Positions 35,826 to 45,437 are shown, counted from the stretch's first letter. The stretch is DNA of 64,000 nucleotides from Brumimicrobium salinarum (GCF_002844555.1 NZ_PJNI01000003.1:186001-250000); one strand, 5' to 3'. Notes: a model not told the origin generated them from the sequence alone. Program-made: numbers and translations.

Positions 35826-36383
35826 ATGGACTTAGATATACCGAAAGATTTTAATTCTGATGCAGATAACAAACCTTTTACAGCTTGTAAAGTTTGTGAA
35901 CGTGATTTAACCAAAGGAGAAATCCCATATTCGATTGAAAAAGCATACAAACGTATAGATGAAGGAGAGGATGTGACTTTATTTGAAGTGGCCATTTGTA
36001 TGCCTTGCGCAGAACAACAAAGTCAAAAAATGAGCAAGTCCTCGCGTGCATATTTAATGCAAATGATGGGTGGACCAGAATTTTTTGAAAAAAGAAAAGA
36101 ATTGTGGGATAGCAATTGGCGGGAAAATTGGAAATCAGCTTGTTTATTCTCGAACGAAGCCGTTAAAGTTAATGATGAATATCATATTGTAGGTCAGTTC
36201 CAAGGAGGAAAGCTTCTCCCAAACATGACTCCATTTGTAATTGGACAAAGTTACATTGAAGCTATTCAAGAAAATTTGTCTTTTGAAACCAAAGAGGAAA
36301 TGGATCGTTTTGGACAACAGTTTTTAGGACCCGACCCTACATTGAAGGCTTTGTTGAAGGATCATCAGTTTGTTATGGTTTAG
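35826..36383 (+). CDS. Putative zinc-ribbon protein of unknown function
   Basis: I do not recognise a named family. This 185-residue soluble protein has two CxxC pairs (Cys21/Cys24 and Cys58/Cys61) spaced as a zinc ribbon, followed by an acidic/aromatic domain with FFEKRKELWDSNWRENWKSA and a Gly/Pro-rich segment (GKLLPNMTPFVIG). No signal peptide. It follows manC by 28 bases on the same strand and ends inside a strong inverted repeat that may terminate the transcript. Homologues with this layout appear to be restricted to Bacteroidota as far as I recall. Confidence 0.6.
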   Translation: MDLDIPKDFNSDADNKPFTACKVCERDLTKGEIPYSIEKAYKRIDEGEDVTLFEVAICMPCAEQQSQKMSKSSRAYLMQMMGGPEFFEKRKELWDSNWRENWKSACLFSNEAVKVNDEYHIVGQFQGGKLLPNMTPFVIGQSYIEAIQENLSFETKEEMDRFGQQFLGPDPTLKALLKDHQFVMV

Positions 36384-36432
36384 ATAATTATGAATTATGA
36401 ATTGTCAATTGTCAATTCATAATTATCTAAAC
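36378..36432. terminator. 19-bp inverted repeat spanning a stop codon
   Basis: The arms 36378-36396 (GTTTAGATAATTATGAATT) and 36414-36432 are exact reverse complements, around a 17-base loop containing two caattgtc-like units. The stop codon of the zinc-ribbon gene (36381-36383) is inside the left arm. It separates convergent genes and could terminate both. A similar AT-rich repeat lies at 57083-57146. Confidence 0.6.
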
Positions 36433-36519
36433 CTTTACAAAAACTCATCAACTTGTCCGACCTCTGACAGATTCATTATTCATCGTTCATCATTCATCAT
36501 TTTTTGAATTGCTTAAAAA

Positions 36520-37719
36520 TCAATACAAAAAATTATTATAAGGATATCGAACCTGAAAAATCGTTTTTACTTCCTCATAAAGTAAGTGCTTTAACTCTTC
36601 GAAATTGGTTTTATTTTCTGCGGAAATAAATACACATTTATTGTTGTCCATTTTCGTCATCCACTGATTTTTCATCTCTTCCAAAGTATAGTTTTCTTTG
36701 GTTTTAGGGGATAAATCACCTTCTTCTTGCGGAACGTGTTGGTAGGCATCAATCTTATTAAAAACCACAATCGTTGGCTTGTCAGACTTATCTATTTCAG
36801 CCAAAGTTTCATTTACCACTTGATAATGTTCTTCAAAACTTGGATGCGAAATATCTACCACATGAACAATCAAATCAGATTCTCTCACCTCATCTAAAGT
36901 TGACTTAAAAGATTCTACCAATTGATGCGGAAGCTTTCTAATAAATCCAACAGTGTCTGTTAAGAGAAAAGGCAAATTATCAATCACTACTTTTCTTACT
37001 GTGGTATCTAAAGTAGCGAATAATTTATTTTCAGCAAAGACTTCAGACTTGCTCAAAGCGTTCATGATGGTACTTTTCCCAACATTAGTATAACCAACTA
37101 GAGCAACACGCACCAATTGACCCCGATTCCCACGTTGAACTTTCTTTTGCTTATCAATCTCCTTGAGTTTACCCTTCAAGAAAGAAATTCGTTGTTTAAT
37201 GATTCTACGGTCGGTTTCAATTTGGCGCTCACCAGGTCCACGCATACCAATTCCCCCTTTTTGTTTATCTAAGTGCGTCCACATTCGGGTTAATCTGGGT
37301 AATAAATACTGATATTGCGCCAATTCAACTTGTGTTCTAGCGTGTGCTGTTTGTGCTCTGGAAGCAAAGATATCAAGGATTAAGTTACTCCTATCCAGAA
37401 TCTTAATTTCAAAAAGTCGTTCAATATTTCTTAGCTGTGAAGGTGAAAGATCATCATCAAAAATAACCATATCAATGTTGTTCTTGAGTACGTATTCTTT
37501 GACTTCACTTATTTTCCCAGAACCCAAATAAGTCTTCGGGTTGGGCATTTGTAATTTTTGCAAAAACTTTTTCTGAGCAATTGCTCCAGCTGTTCGTGCT
37601 AAAAACGCCAGCTCTTCAATATGTTCTATGGCTTCTTCTTCAGATTGATTTTGTTCTATAACACCAACCAGAACTGCTTTTTCACCTTCTAAATCTTCTT
37701 TTAATTTACCTACTTCCAT
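36520..37719 (-). CDS. hflX: GTPase HflX (ribosome-associated)
   Basis: This 399-residue protein has the N-terminal HflX domain, the family signature GMRGPGERQIETDRR (about 158-172), and a TRAFAC GTPase domain: G1 GYTNVGKST (209-217), G3 DTVGF (255-259), G4 NKID (near 305). HflX splits stalled 70S ribosomes or 100S dimers during stress. It is monocistronic, with an AT-rich repeat at its 3' side and a small membrane protein gene upstream on the same strand at 79 bases. Confidence 0.95.
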   Translation of the reverse strand: MEVGKLKEDLEGEKAVLVGVIEQNQSEEEAIEHIEELAFLARTAGAIAQKKFLQKLQMPNPKTYLGSGKISEVKEYVLKNNIDMVIFDDDLSPSQLRNIERLFEIKILDRSNLILDIFASRAQTAHARTQVELAQYQYLLPRLTRMWTHLDKQKGGIGMRGPGERQIETDRRIIKQRISFLKGKLKEIDKQKKVQRGNRGQLVRVALVGYTNVGKSTIMNALSKSEVFAENKLFATLDTTVRKVVIDNLPFLLTDTVGFIRKLPHQLVESFKSTLDEVRESDLIVHVVDISHPSFEEHYQVVNETLAEIDKSDKPTIVVFNKIDAYQHVPQEEGDLSPKTKENYTLEEMKNQWMTKMDNNKCVFISAENKTNFEELKHLLYEEVKTIFQVRYPYNNFLY

Positions 37720-37797
37720 TCAGTATTTGTCTCCTTTTTTCTATTGTATTCAAATAATTTAAACTAATAAATGTTTATCTCATGTACTGTGAGCTGG

Positions 37798-38235
37798 CTA
37801 GAAATAATCTGCACCAACATTATAAATAAATGGCCATGGTATAGAAATAAAAATGATTATTAATCCTAAACCATAGTATCTTAAAATCAGTTTATGACGT
37901 GCCGAAGGAAGTGGGTTTTTCTCAGCTTTTTTACGCCCGAGTGTAACTAAAATTATGGCAACCAGCATTAATAAAATATGTTCCATGGTGAAAAACCTCA
38001 GTGTTGAGTCTCCCATCATTTCTTTTACAAACTGAACTTTTGGACTCATAAAGTACAACACCAATCCTAAAAGCAACTGAATATGCAAAAAAATCATGGC
38101 GAAAAGATTAATCATTTTATCTTTCTTTTCATACTTATCTGACTTCAAGTTTGCAATGGCATTAAAAATGGCAATTACCAATAATGCTAAAACAATATAC
38201 CTTAATCCTGAGTGAGCTGCTATTATTCCTTTCAT
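37798..38235 (-). CDS. Four-helix membrane protein (cytochrome b-like annotation)
   Basis: This 145-residue protein has four hydrophobic segments (about 12-28, 42-63, 81-101 and 118-136). Conserved histidines sit near the membrane segments: His8 in AAHSGLRY, His51 in IFLHIQLLLGL and His86 in FFTMEHILLML. Such proteins are common in Flavobacteriia and are frequently labelled 'cytochrome B', although haem binding is not proven. The spacing of histidines makes haem or metal binding plausible. A TATATTTG element on the minus strand (38252-38259) lies 17 bases ahead of the start. Confidence 0.6.
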   Translation of the reverse strand: MKGIIAAHSGLRYIVLALLVIAIFNAIANLKSDKYEKKDKMINLFAMIFLHIQLLLGLVLYFMSPKVQFVKEMMGDSTLRFFTMEHILLMLVAIILVTLGRKKAEKNPLPSARHKLILRYYGLGLIIIFISIPWPFIYNVGADYF

Positions 38236-38251
38236 TTCAATATTTTTTGTT

Positions 38252-38259
38252 CAAATATA
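38252..38259 (-). promoter_or_regulatory. TAnnTTTG -7 element of the four-helix membrane protein gene
   Basis: TATATTTG on the minus strand, 17 bases before the ATG at 38235, matches the -7 consensus. A correctly spaced upstream TTG box is not obvious. Confidence 0.4.
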
Positions 38260-38324
38260 CCTAAAAACAAACAATAATATCATTGGTTTATCATATTATC
38301 ATTAAATTCGGACTTTAAAATCTC

Positions 38325-41300
38325 TTGAGACCAATGAAGACAACTTTTTCTCTCTCAATCCTATTTACACTACTTACTACTTTTTTATTTGGACAATTGC
38401 CTACTCCCAACAACGGTGTTGAAGAGTCGAAAGCTTCTGCCTATGTTTTACGCAATGCTAAAATCATTGTGGGACCCGAACAAATCATTAAAAAAGGTTC
38501 GGTAGTCGTAGCCAATGGGAAAATAAAAGCTGTTGGGAAAATGGTTCGTTTTCCTAAAGGTGCTGTAGTCATCGACATGAAAGGAAAAACAATCGTTCCT
38601 TCTTTTATCGAAAGTTACTCCAACATTGGAGTACCGACACCAAAGTCAAAAAAATGGACGCCAAGACCACAAATAGAAAGCAGCAAGTCTGGTGCTTATT
38701 ATTGGAATGAAGCTATTCATCCAGAAGTTAAGGCATCTGAACATTTTAAAGTAAATAAAAAAGATGCCAAACATTTACAAGAAATGGGTTTTTTAGTAGC
38801 GGCTACACATATTGAGGATGGAATTGCGCGTGGTGAAGGAGCTATTGTTGCGCTTGGAGACCTGAAAAATAAAGAATCTATTTTAAAAGCAAAAGGTCCT
38901 GCCTATCTATCATTCCAAAAAGGAACAGCCAAACAAACTTACCCATCTTCTCAAATGGGGAGTATTGCATTGTTAAGACAAGCAATTTATGACGCACGCT
39001 ATTATCAAAACAACAAAACGGAACTACCTGAAAATATTTCTTTAAATGCACTAAACGAACAACTTGAGCACACCTTAATTTTTAAGGTGGAAGACAAGTT
39101 AGAAGCGTTAAGAGCAGATAAAATAGGTAGCGAGTTCGATTTAGACTTTATCATTTATGGAAGTGGTAATGAATTCGAAGCTATCGAAAGCTTTAAAACA
39201 TGGAAGAAACCTTTAATTATACCTATTAACTTCCCAAAACCTTATGACGTTAGTGACCCTTATGTTGCACAACAAATCCCTTTGTCAGACTTAAAAGAAT
39301 GGGAACTTGCTCCTTCAAATCCATATCTTTTGCATCAGCATAAAATTGATTTTGCAATTAGTAGTAATGGTCACAAGAAAGCCAAGGACTTTTGGAAGCA
39401 TTTCCATCAAGTATTAGAAAATGGTCTTTCAAGAGCAGATCTTTTGGCAGCATTAACGACAAAACCAGCTTCAATTTTAGCTATTGAAGAACAAGCAGGA
39501 ACATTAGAAGAAGGAAAAATTGCAAGTTTTTCTGTTTTTGATAAAGATCCTTTTGAATTTAAAAACGCTGTCTTAGAAGAATCTTGGTCCTTAGGTAAAA
39601 AGCATATCATTACACCTCAGGCAGAAATTGATATTCGTGGGAAATATAGAATTAGTTTACCCGAAACATCTTATGTAATTGATATAAAAGGATCAGCGAC
39701 GAAACCTAAAGGAAAAGTGACTACCTACAAATCATTAATCGATTCAACACAAACACCGCCTGAGCGAACAATAGACACGGTGGAGGTGTCCGCAAAAATA
39801 AATGTTGATTTTCGAGATGCAGTTATACATTTTGAAGTTGATGACGATCAATATGATGGAGTATTAACTCTTCACGGCAATTTTAGTCCAAAAATTGATG
39901 CTTTTCTAGGTCAGGGGCAAATGCCTGACGGTCGTTGGGTTAAATGGTCTGGAATTCAGCTTTCACGTTTTAAGAAACAAGAAGATGAAGAAAAGCACCG
40001 AGTAGAAGTGGATACGAATGCTAGAGGAAAAGTATGGTTTCCAAACATGGCGTATGGTTTTGACTCTCTGCCTGAATCACAAACTTATGTTTTGCGTAAT
40101 GCCACCTTATGGACAAATGAAAAGGAAGGTATTATAAAGGAGGGTACTGTTATACTTAAAAATGGGAAGATAGATTTTGTGGGCACTGGTAATTTTAGTA
40201 TTCCGTTGGATGCTATTGAAATAGATTGTGAAGGCAAGCACATTACATCGGGGATTATAGATGAACATTCGCACATTGCAATTTCAAAAGGTGTTAATGA
40301 AAGTGGACAAGCTGTTACCGCTGAAGTAAGTATTGCAGATGTGGTAAGAAATGACGACATCAATATTTACAGACAATTGGCTGGAGGTGTAACAACCTCT
40401 CAACTTTTACATGGTTCAGCAAATCCTATAGGTGGTCAATCGGCTATCATTAAGTTAAAATGGGGTTACACACCTGATGAAATGTTAATTCCTGATGCTC
40501 CAAAATTCATTAAATTTGCATTAGGTGAAAATGTTAAACAATCAAATTGGGGTGCCTACCAAACCGTTCGTTTTCCACAAACCCGAATGGGTGTTGAACA
40601 AGTTTTCTATGATGCATTTATTCGCGCAGAAGCGTATAAAAAGAAATGGAAAGCCTACAAGGCCCTTTCTCCAAAACAAGCATTGCGAAAAAATATAAAA
40701 GCTCCTGCAGTAGATTTGGAATTAGAGGCTGTGTGGGAAGTCAAAAACAGTGAACGCTTCATAAGTTGTCATAGTTATGTGCAAAGTGAAATCAATATGT
40801 TAATGAAAGTTGCAGACTCGATGGGCTTTACCGTAAACACATTTACACACATACTTGAAGGTTACAAATTAGCAGACAAAATGGCTCAACACGGTGCTGG
40901 CGGAAGTACTTTTGCTGATTGGTGGGCTTATAAATTTGAAGTGAAAGATGCAATTCCTTACAATGCTAATTTAATGCAAGAACAAGGCGTTTTGGTTGCT
41001 ATTAATTCCGATGATGCAGAAATGGGTAGAAGACTCAATCAAGAAGCTGCAAAATCCGTTAAATATGGCGGGATGTCGGAAGAAGACGCCTGGAAAATGA
41101 TTACGCTCAATCCTGCAAAATTGCTTCATTTAGATGAGCGTTTGGGAAGTTTAAAAGAAGGTAAAGATGCAGATATTGTTATTTGGTCAGATCATCCATT
41201 GAGCATAAAAGCACAAGTTTTACAAACATTTATTGACGGTGAATTATTATACGACAGTCGTAAAAGTGTGGATCATTACTTAAGAATACAAAAGGAAAAA

Positions 41301-41417
41301 GCAAGAATAATAAGTAAAATGCTTTCAAAGAATAAAGCTGGAGAAGAAAAAAGAACTTTTCACAAGAAAGAAGAAAAGCATTGGCACTGTGACACTATTG
41401 GCGATTCAATTGATTAA
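38325..41417 (+). CDS. Exported double amidohydrolase
   Basis: This 1030-residue exported protein has a signal peptide ending TFLFGQ and two amidohydrolase-like halves. The C-terminal half has the full metal set: the HxH motif in IIDEHSHIA (near 647-649), His near 813 (ISCHSYV), His near 843 (THILEGY) and Asp near 895 (INSDDAE). The N-terminal half keeps the outer beta-sandwich and barrel outline but reads TIVPSFIESYSNIG where HxH should be, so it is probably non-catalytic. It is followed 3 bases later by another amidohydrolase-like gene, so the two products likely act together in the periplasm. Substrate is unknown; family members hydrolyse cyclic amides, peptides or deaminate rings. Confidence 0.85.
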   Translation: MRPMKTTFSLSILFTLLTTFLFGQLPTPNNGVEESKASAYVLRNAKIIVGPEQIIKKGSVVVANGKIKAVGKMVRFPKGAVVIDMKGKTIVPSFIESYSNIGVPTPKSKKWTPRPQIESSKSGAYYWNEAIHPEVKASEHFKVNKKDAKHLQEMGFLVAATHIEDGIARGEGAIVALGDLKNKESILKAKGPAYLSFQKGTAKQTYPSSQMGSIALLRQAIYDARYYQNNKTELPENISLNALNEQLEHTLIFKVEDKLEALRADKIGSEFDLDFIIYGSGNEFEAIESFKTWKKPLIIPINFPKPYDVSDPYVAQQIPLSDLKEWELAPSNPYLLHQHKIDFAISSNGHKKAKDFWKHFHQVLENGLSRADLLAALTTKPASILAIEEQAGTLEEGKIASFSVFDKDPFEFKNAVLEESWSLGKKHIITPQAEIDIRGKYRISLPETSYVIDIKGSATKPKGKVTTYKSLIDSTQTPPERTIDTVEVSAKINVDFRDAVIHFEVDDDQYDGVLTLHGNFSPKIDAFLGQGQMPDGRWVKWSGIQLSRFKKQEDEEKHRVEVDTNARGKVWFPNMAYGFDSLPESQTYVLRNATLWTNEKEGIIKEGTVILKNGKIDFVGTGNFSIPLDAIEIDCEGKHITSGIIDEHSHIAISKGVNESGQAVTAEVSIADVVRNDDINIYRQLAGGVTTSQLLHGSANPIGGQSAIIKLKWGYTPDEMLIPDAPKFIKFALGENVKQSNWGAYQTVRFPQTRMGVEQVFYDAFIRAEAYKKKWKAYKALSPKQALRKNIKAPAVDLELEAVWEVKNSERFISCHSYVQSEINMLMKVADSMGFTVNTFTHILEGYKLADKMAQHGAGGSTFADWWAYKFEVKDAIPYNANLMQEQGVLVAINSDDAEMGRRLNQEAAKSVKYGGMSEEDAWKMITLNPAKLLHLDERLGSLKEGKDADIVIWSDHPLSIKAQVLQTFIDGELLYDSRKSVDHYLRIQKEKARIISKMLSKNKAGEEKRTFHKKEEKHWHCDTIGDSID

Positions 41418-41420
41418 ATT

Positions 41421-42704
41421 ATGCATAGATTAAAGATATTTACCTTTTTAACGGTTAGTTTTTTATTAGTTTCAAACGGAATAGCACAACAAAAAATCTT
41501 ATTGAGTAAAGCTAAGATTCACGTTGGTAATGGAAAAGTCATCAATCAAGGTTTAGTTGGAATTGACGGAGAAGAAATCGTTTTGGTTGAAAACGCGCTG
41601 ACATTTACCTATGACAAAACAGCTTGGGATACAATAATAGACCTAAAAGGACAAGAGCTCTACCCTGGGTTTATCGCGCCAAATTCTACTTTAGGACTAA
41701 CAGAGGTAGATGCGGTTAGAGCAACTAGGGACTTTAATGAGGTTGGCGTTTTTAATCCACATGTGCGCTCTCAAATTGCATTTAATGCTGAATCTGAAAT
41801 AAATACGACCGTAAAAACCAATGGTGTTTTGTACACACAAACAACACCACAGGGCGGTATCATCTCAGGTACTTCCTCGTTAATGAAACTAGAAGCTTGG
41901 AATTGGGAAGATGCCACCTTAAAAAAAGACGATGGTATTCACTTAAACTGGCCATCTACCACAAAAGGTGGAGGTTGGTGGGCTGAGCCTGCACCGAAAA
42001 AAATTAATGATAAGTACACCGAAGATGTAATAAAAATAAGAAACTTTTTTGAAGCAGCTTTAGCCTATAGTGAATCAGATGACCTTTACGATGCGCGCTT
42101 TGAAGCGATGCGCGCAGTTTTTACCGGAACAAAAAGAGTTTACTTTCACGCCAACGAACTTCGTGCATTAACAGACATCATAGATTTCAAGAGAGAGTTT
42201 TCAATTCAGTATCCTGTAATTATTGGAGGCTATGAAGCTTATAAAATTGCAGACCAACTGATAGATGCAGAAATTCCAATCATTATTAAAGGTGGACACA
42301 CATTACCTACCAATGAAGACGACCCTGTTGATTTACCCTATCGTCTTCCTGCCCTATTGCAAGAAGCTGGTATACTTTTTTGTATTCAAAATTCGGGAAG
42401 AATGGAAACAATGAATACGAGAAATATTCCTTTTTTAGCTGGTACTGCAATGGCGTACGGTTTAAGTGAAGAACAAGCCATTTCAGCTGTTTCTTTAAAT
42501 ACAGCGAAAATTATGGGAGTTGATCAAATTGCCGGAAGTATTGAGGTGGGAAAAAAAGCTACGTTATTTGCGAGTAAAGGAAGTGCCTTAGATATGCGAA
42601 CAAATGAATTAACGCTGGGGATGATTCATGGTAAATTCATTCAATTGACAAATTTACAAACCAAACTTTACGAAAAGTACAAGGAAAAATACAAATCAAA
42701 ATAA
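41421..42704 (+). CDS. Exported amidohydrolase-like protein lacking HxH
   Basis: This 427-residue protein has a signal peptide ending GIAQQ and the amidohydrolase outline (IIDLKGQELYPGFIAPNST near 75-93, VSLNTAKIMGVDQIAGSIEV near 350). At the position of the metal-binding HxH it has APNST, so the canonical metal site is missing. Other histidines remain (VYFHANELRA, KGGHTLP). It is encoded 3 bases after the double amidohydrolase and resembles its N-terminal half, so it may be a structural or regulatory partner in a complex. A specific function cannot be assigned. Confidence 0.75.
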   Translation: MHRLKIFTFLTVSFLLVSNGIAQQKILLSKAKIHVGNGKVINQGLVGIDGEEIVLVENALTFTYDKTAWDTIIDLKGQELYPGFIAPNSTLGLTEVDAVRATRDFNEVGVFNPHVRSQIAFNAESEINTTVKTNGVLYTQTTPQGGIISGTSSLMKLEAWNWEDATLKKDDGIHLNWPSTTKGGGWWAEPAPKKINDKYTEDVIKIRNFFEAALAYSESDDLYDARFEAMRAVFTGTKRVYFHANELRALTDIIDFKREFSIQYPVIIGGYEAYKIADQLIDAEIPIIIKGGHTLPTNEDDPVDLPYRLPALLQEAGILFCIQNSGRMETMNTRNIPFLAGTAMAYGLSEEQAISAVSLNTAKIMGVDQIAGSIEVGKKATLFASKGSALDMRTNELTLGMIHGKFIQLTNLQTKLYEKYKEKYKSK

Positions 42705-42919
42705 ATCTTGGTCGGACTACATTTACTTATCTCCGACAAATACTCTCGATCCCTTTTTCATCATTGTTAATATAAAATAAAGCTTATCGGGAGCTTTACC
42801 AGTCGTTTAATAGACTACAACAAAAAGTATTCTCTTTAACCGTTTATTCTCATGATTGACGGCTTAGATAATTATATTGGTAAAGTATTGGACAGGCATT
42901 TATAAATAACGCACCAAAA

Positions 42920-42950
42920 AAAACAGCTTACTAAATTAGCAAGCTGTTTT
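42920..42950 (-). terminator. Rho-independent terminator of the small acidic lipoprotein gene
   Basis: On the minus strand AAAACAGCTTGCTAA pairs with TAGTAAGCTGTTTT (one G-T pair) and is followed by a run of T, 20 bases after the stop codon of the lipoprotein gene. It is a well-formed terminator. Confidence 0.8.
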
Positions 42951-42970
42951 CAATTTTATAGTAAAGAATA

Positions 42971-43234
42971 CTAGTTTGAAGGGTGCTCTTCTCCACCTTC
43001 TTCATCAGATGAAGGTTGCTCCTCATTCATTTCTTCTTTTGTTTCTTCTACAGACTCTTCAACGTTTTCTTTAACTTCTTCAGTTTTTTCTTCGATTTTC
43101 TCTCCAGCTGCTTCGCCTGCTTCGTTCATTTCTTCTCCAACGTCTTTTACCTCATCTTCAACAGTTTGCTCTCCACAAGATGCTACTGCGAAAGTCATTG
43201 CAAAAGCAGTTGCGAACATTAATAGCTTTTTCAT
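42971..43234 (-). CDS. Small acidic lipoprotein
   Basis: This 87-residue protein has a lipoprotein signal peptide with lipobox FAVASC (Cys20), followed by a very Glu/Lys-rich heptad-like helix (EMNEAGEAAGEKIEEKTEEV and more) ending in a Ser/Glu/His tail. It is probably a small coiled-coil lipoprotein on the periplasmic face of a membrane. Similar short acidic lipoproteins are common and mostly unstudied. It is monocistronic with a clear terminator 20 bases downstream. Confidence 0.75.
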   Translation of the reverse strand: MKKLLMFATAFAMTFAVASCGEQTVEDEVKDVGEEMNEAGEAAGEKIEEKTEEVKENVEESVEETKEEMNEEQPSSDEEGGEEHPSN

Positions 43235-43386
43235 AAATATTTAATTTTAGTTTACAATTATTAGATTTGGTAAATATAGAAATATTTAACGCGAATAAAA
43301 GACGTTTAATTATATTTTTTGACAAAAATCATATTGTTTTATTAGTTTCCCGCTAATATATATGTTAAAACAGCTGCAAATATACT

Positions 43387-43424
43387 TTGAAGCGAAAATC
43401 ACTAGTTGAAGCGAAAATCACTAG
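43387..43424. repeat. 19-bp perfect tandem repeat (two copies)
   Basis: TTGAAGCGAAAATCACTAG is present at 43387-43405 and again at 43406-43424 with no gap. It is non-coding, about 370 bases ahead of the sufS start. Confidence 0.9.
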
Positions 43425-43746
43425 CTGAGGATTTTTAAAATTTGAAAAGCATAACGATAAGCTGGCAGATAAGGATTTCTCGTAACCACATTTTGATGAG
43501 ATTCCATCAAAATGACACAATTGAAGTGTACACGTGAAAAAAAGAAAATTCGCTTTTTTCTTTTTTTTCGTTTTCAAGAAAATGTTCATGCATGAGGGGT
43601 AGTAGCGGCATCCTCTGAAGTTTACGAAAGAGATATAGCGAATGACCCGACACCAAGCTAACTGTAGTTTACGAAAGTGAGCTTGGGGACATGCCCAAAT
43701 TTTCCTTAGAATAATTGCTTTAGAGAGAATATAGGGGTAAAAGGTG

Positions 43747-43775
43747 TTGATTGTAAATATCGCTTTGTACCTTTG
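43747..43775 (+). promoter_or_regulatory. Bacteroidota-type promoter of sufS-sufE
   Basis: TTG at 43747-43749, an 18-base spacer and TACCTTTG at 43768-43775 match the TTG-N18-TAnnTTTG consensus. The first start codon (ATG 43797) follows about 21 bases later, leaving a short leader. Confidence 0.7.
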
Positions 43776-43796
43776 TATGTAATTAAATTGATAATT

Positions 43797-45011
43797 ATGG
43801 ATATTCAGAAAATACGTTCGCAATTCCCAATACTAGAGGAGAAAATTCATGGGAAGCCACTTGTTTACTTTGATAATGGAGCAACAACACAAAAACCGCT
43901 GTCTGTAATCAATCGCATAGAAAATTACTACACCAAAGAAAACGCAAATATACATCGAGGCGTGCACACTTTGAGTCAGGAAGCAACGACAGCTTATGAA
44001 AACGCAAGAAATACAATTCAAACATACATAGGTGCGCAACATAATCATGAGATTATTTTTACGAAAGGAACCACAGATGGTATAAATTTAGTTGCCAATT
44101 CATTTGGTGAACTTTTAAAACCTGGGGATGAGATAATTATTTCTGCAATGGAGCATCATTCTAATATCGTTCCTTGGCAGATGCTTTGTGAACGCAAGGG
44201 ATGTAAATTACGCATTATACCAATGAACGCCAAAGGTGAACTAGAATTGGAGGTTTTCGAGCGTTTACTTTCTGAGAGAACTAAATTAGTTGCCGTTACA
44301 CATATTTCTAATTCCTTGGGAACTGTAAACGACGTTGAGCAAATTATAAAGAAATCCCATGCAGTTGGTGCTAAAGTTCTAATTGATGGAGCACAAAGTA
44401 TTCAACATATAAAAGTAGATGTACAGGCTTTAGATTGTGACTTTTATGTGTTCTCTGGTCATAAATTATTTGGCCCAACAGGAATTGGTGTTTTATATGG
44501 TAAAGAAGCTCTTTTAAACAACATGCCTCCTTATCAAGGTGGCGGAGATATGATAAAAGAAGTGACTTTAACAAAAACAACTTACAATGATTTACCTCAC
44601 AAATTTGAGGCAGGTACGCCAAATATTGCAGGAGGAATAGGCTTAGGAACTGCATTTGAGTTCCTCAACAGCTTAAATATGGATGATGTAGTAGCACATG
44701 AACAAGAATTACTCAATTATGCAACTCAAGCCTTAACAAAAATAGAAGGCATACAGTTTTATGGTGAAGCAGCAAATAAAACAAGTGTAATTTCTTTCTT
44801 AATCGAAGGGCTTCATCCTTATGATGTAGGTACTTTGTTGGATAAAATGGGGATTGCTGTAAGAACTGGACATCATTGTACACAGCCAGTAATGGATCAA
44901 TTTAAAATTCCAGGAACAATAAGAGCTTCTTTTGCCATTTACAACACAAAAGAAGAGGTTGATATTTTTATAAAAGCGCTTGAAAGAATTATCCCTATTT
45001 TAAAAAATTAA
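43797..45011 (+). CDS. sufS: Cysteine desulfurase SufS
   Basis: Starting at the ATG 43797 (an in-frame TTG at 43773 lies in the promoter), this is a 404-residue class V aminotransferase. The pyridoxal-phosphate lysine is in FSGHKLFGPTG (Lys223) and the persulfide cysteine is in GHHCTQPVM (Cys361), the short-loop form that defines group II (SufS) enzymes. It supplies sulfane sulfur for Fe-S cluster assembly and passes it to SufE, encoded 12 bases downstream. SufB, C and D are not in the window. Confidence 0.95.
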   Translation: MDIQKIRSQFPILEEKIHGKPLVYFDNGATTQKPLSVINRIENYYTKENANIHRGVHTLSQEATTAYENARNTIQTYIGAQHNHEIIFTKGTTDGINLVANSFGELLKPGDEIIISAMEHHSNIVPWQMLCERKGCKLRIIPMNAKGELELEVFERLLSERTKLVAVTHISNSLGTVNDVEQIIKKSHAVGAKVLIDGAQSIQHIKVDVQALDCDFYVFSGHKLFGPTGIGVLYGKEALLNNMPPYQGGGDMIKEVTLTKTTYNDLPHKFEAGTPNIAGGIGLGTAFEFLNSLNMDDVVAHEQELLNYATQALTKIEGIQFYGEAANKTSVISFLIEGLHPYDVGTLLDKMGIAVRTGHHCTQPVMDQFKIPGTIRASFAIYNTKEEVDIFIKALERIIPILKN

Positions 45012-45023
45012 AACGAAACGCAA

Positions 45024-45437
45024 ATGACAATACAAGAGAAAGAACAAGAAATAATTGATGAATTTGCCATTTATGATGATTGGATGGACAAATATGAATA
45101 CATTATTGAATTAGGTAAAGATTTACCTCTGATAAAGGAACAACTCAAAACGGATGATCGATTAATAAAAGGTTGTCAATCTCAAGTTTGGCTAAATGCT
45201 GAGTGTGAAAATAATAAAATGAAGTTTACAGCTGATTCTGATGCAATCATTACCAAGGGAATCATCGCTTTATTGATTCGTGTGGTTAATGACGAATCAC
45301 CAGCTGATGTTGCTAAATCAGAATTTAAGTTTATCAGTGAAATTGGACTTCAAGAACATTTATCTCCTACGCGATCTAATGGATTGGTGAGTATGGTTAA
45401 GGAAATGAAATTAAACGCATTAAAAGCAGCGAAATAA
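45024..45437 (+). CDS. sufE: Sulfur acceptor SufE
   Basis: This 137-residue protein has the SufE fold with the active-site cysteine in LIKGCQSQVW (Cys51). It accepts persulfide from SufS and stimulates it. It lies 12 bases after sufS and its stop codon shares a base with the ATG of the following small lipoprotein gene (TAATG), so all three are probably cotranscribed. Confidence 0.93.
   Translation: MTIQEKEQEIIDEFAIYDDWMDKYEYIIELGKDLPLIKEQLKTDDRLIKGCQSQVWLNAECENNKMKFTADSDAIITKGIIALLIRVVNDESPADVAKSEFKFISEIGLQEHLSPTRSNGLVSMVKEMKLNALKAAK

Larger units (their letters stand above)
43235..43796. other. Gene-free spacer ahead of sufS
   Basis: No credible gene. It contains two perfect 19-bp tandem copies (43387-43424), a 9-bp hairpin with arms ATTTTGATG (43490-43513), two copies of gtttacgaaag (near 43620 and 43668), and the sufS promoter. 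A minus-strand open frame of about 150 codons (43365-43823) has no protein-like character. Confidence 0.65.

Noticed and set aside
43365-43823. A 152-codon minus-strand gene
   Set aside because: It crosses the tandem repeat and the sufS promoter and overlaps the start of sufS; composition is erratic.
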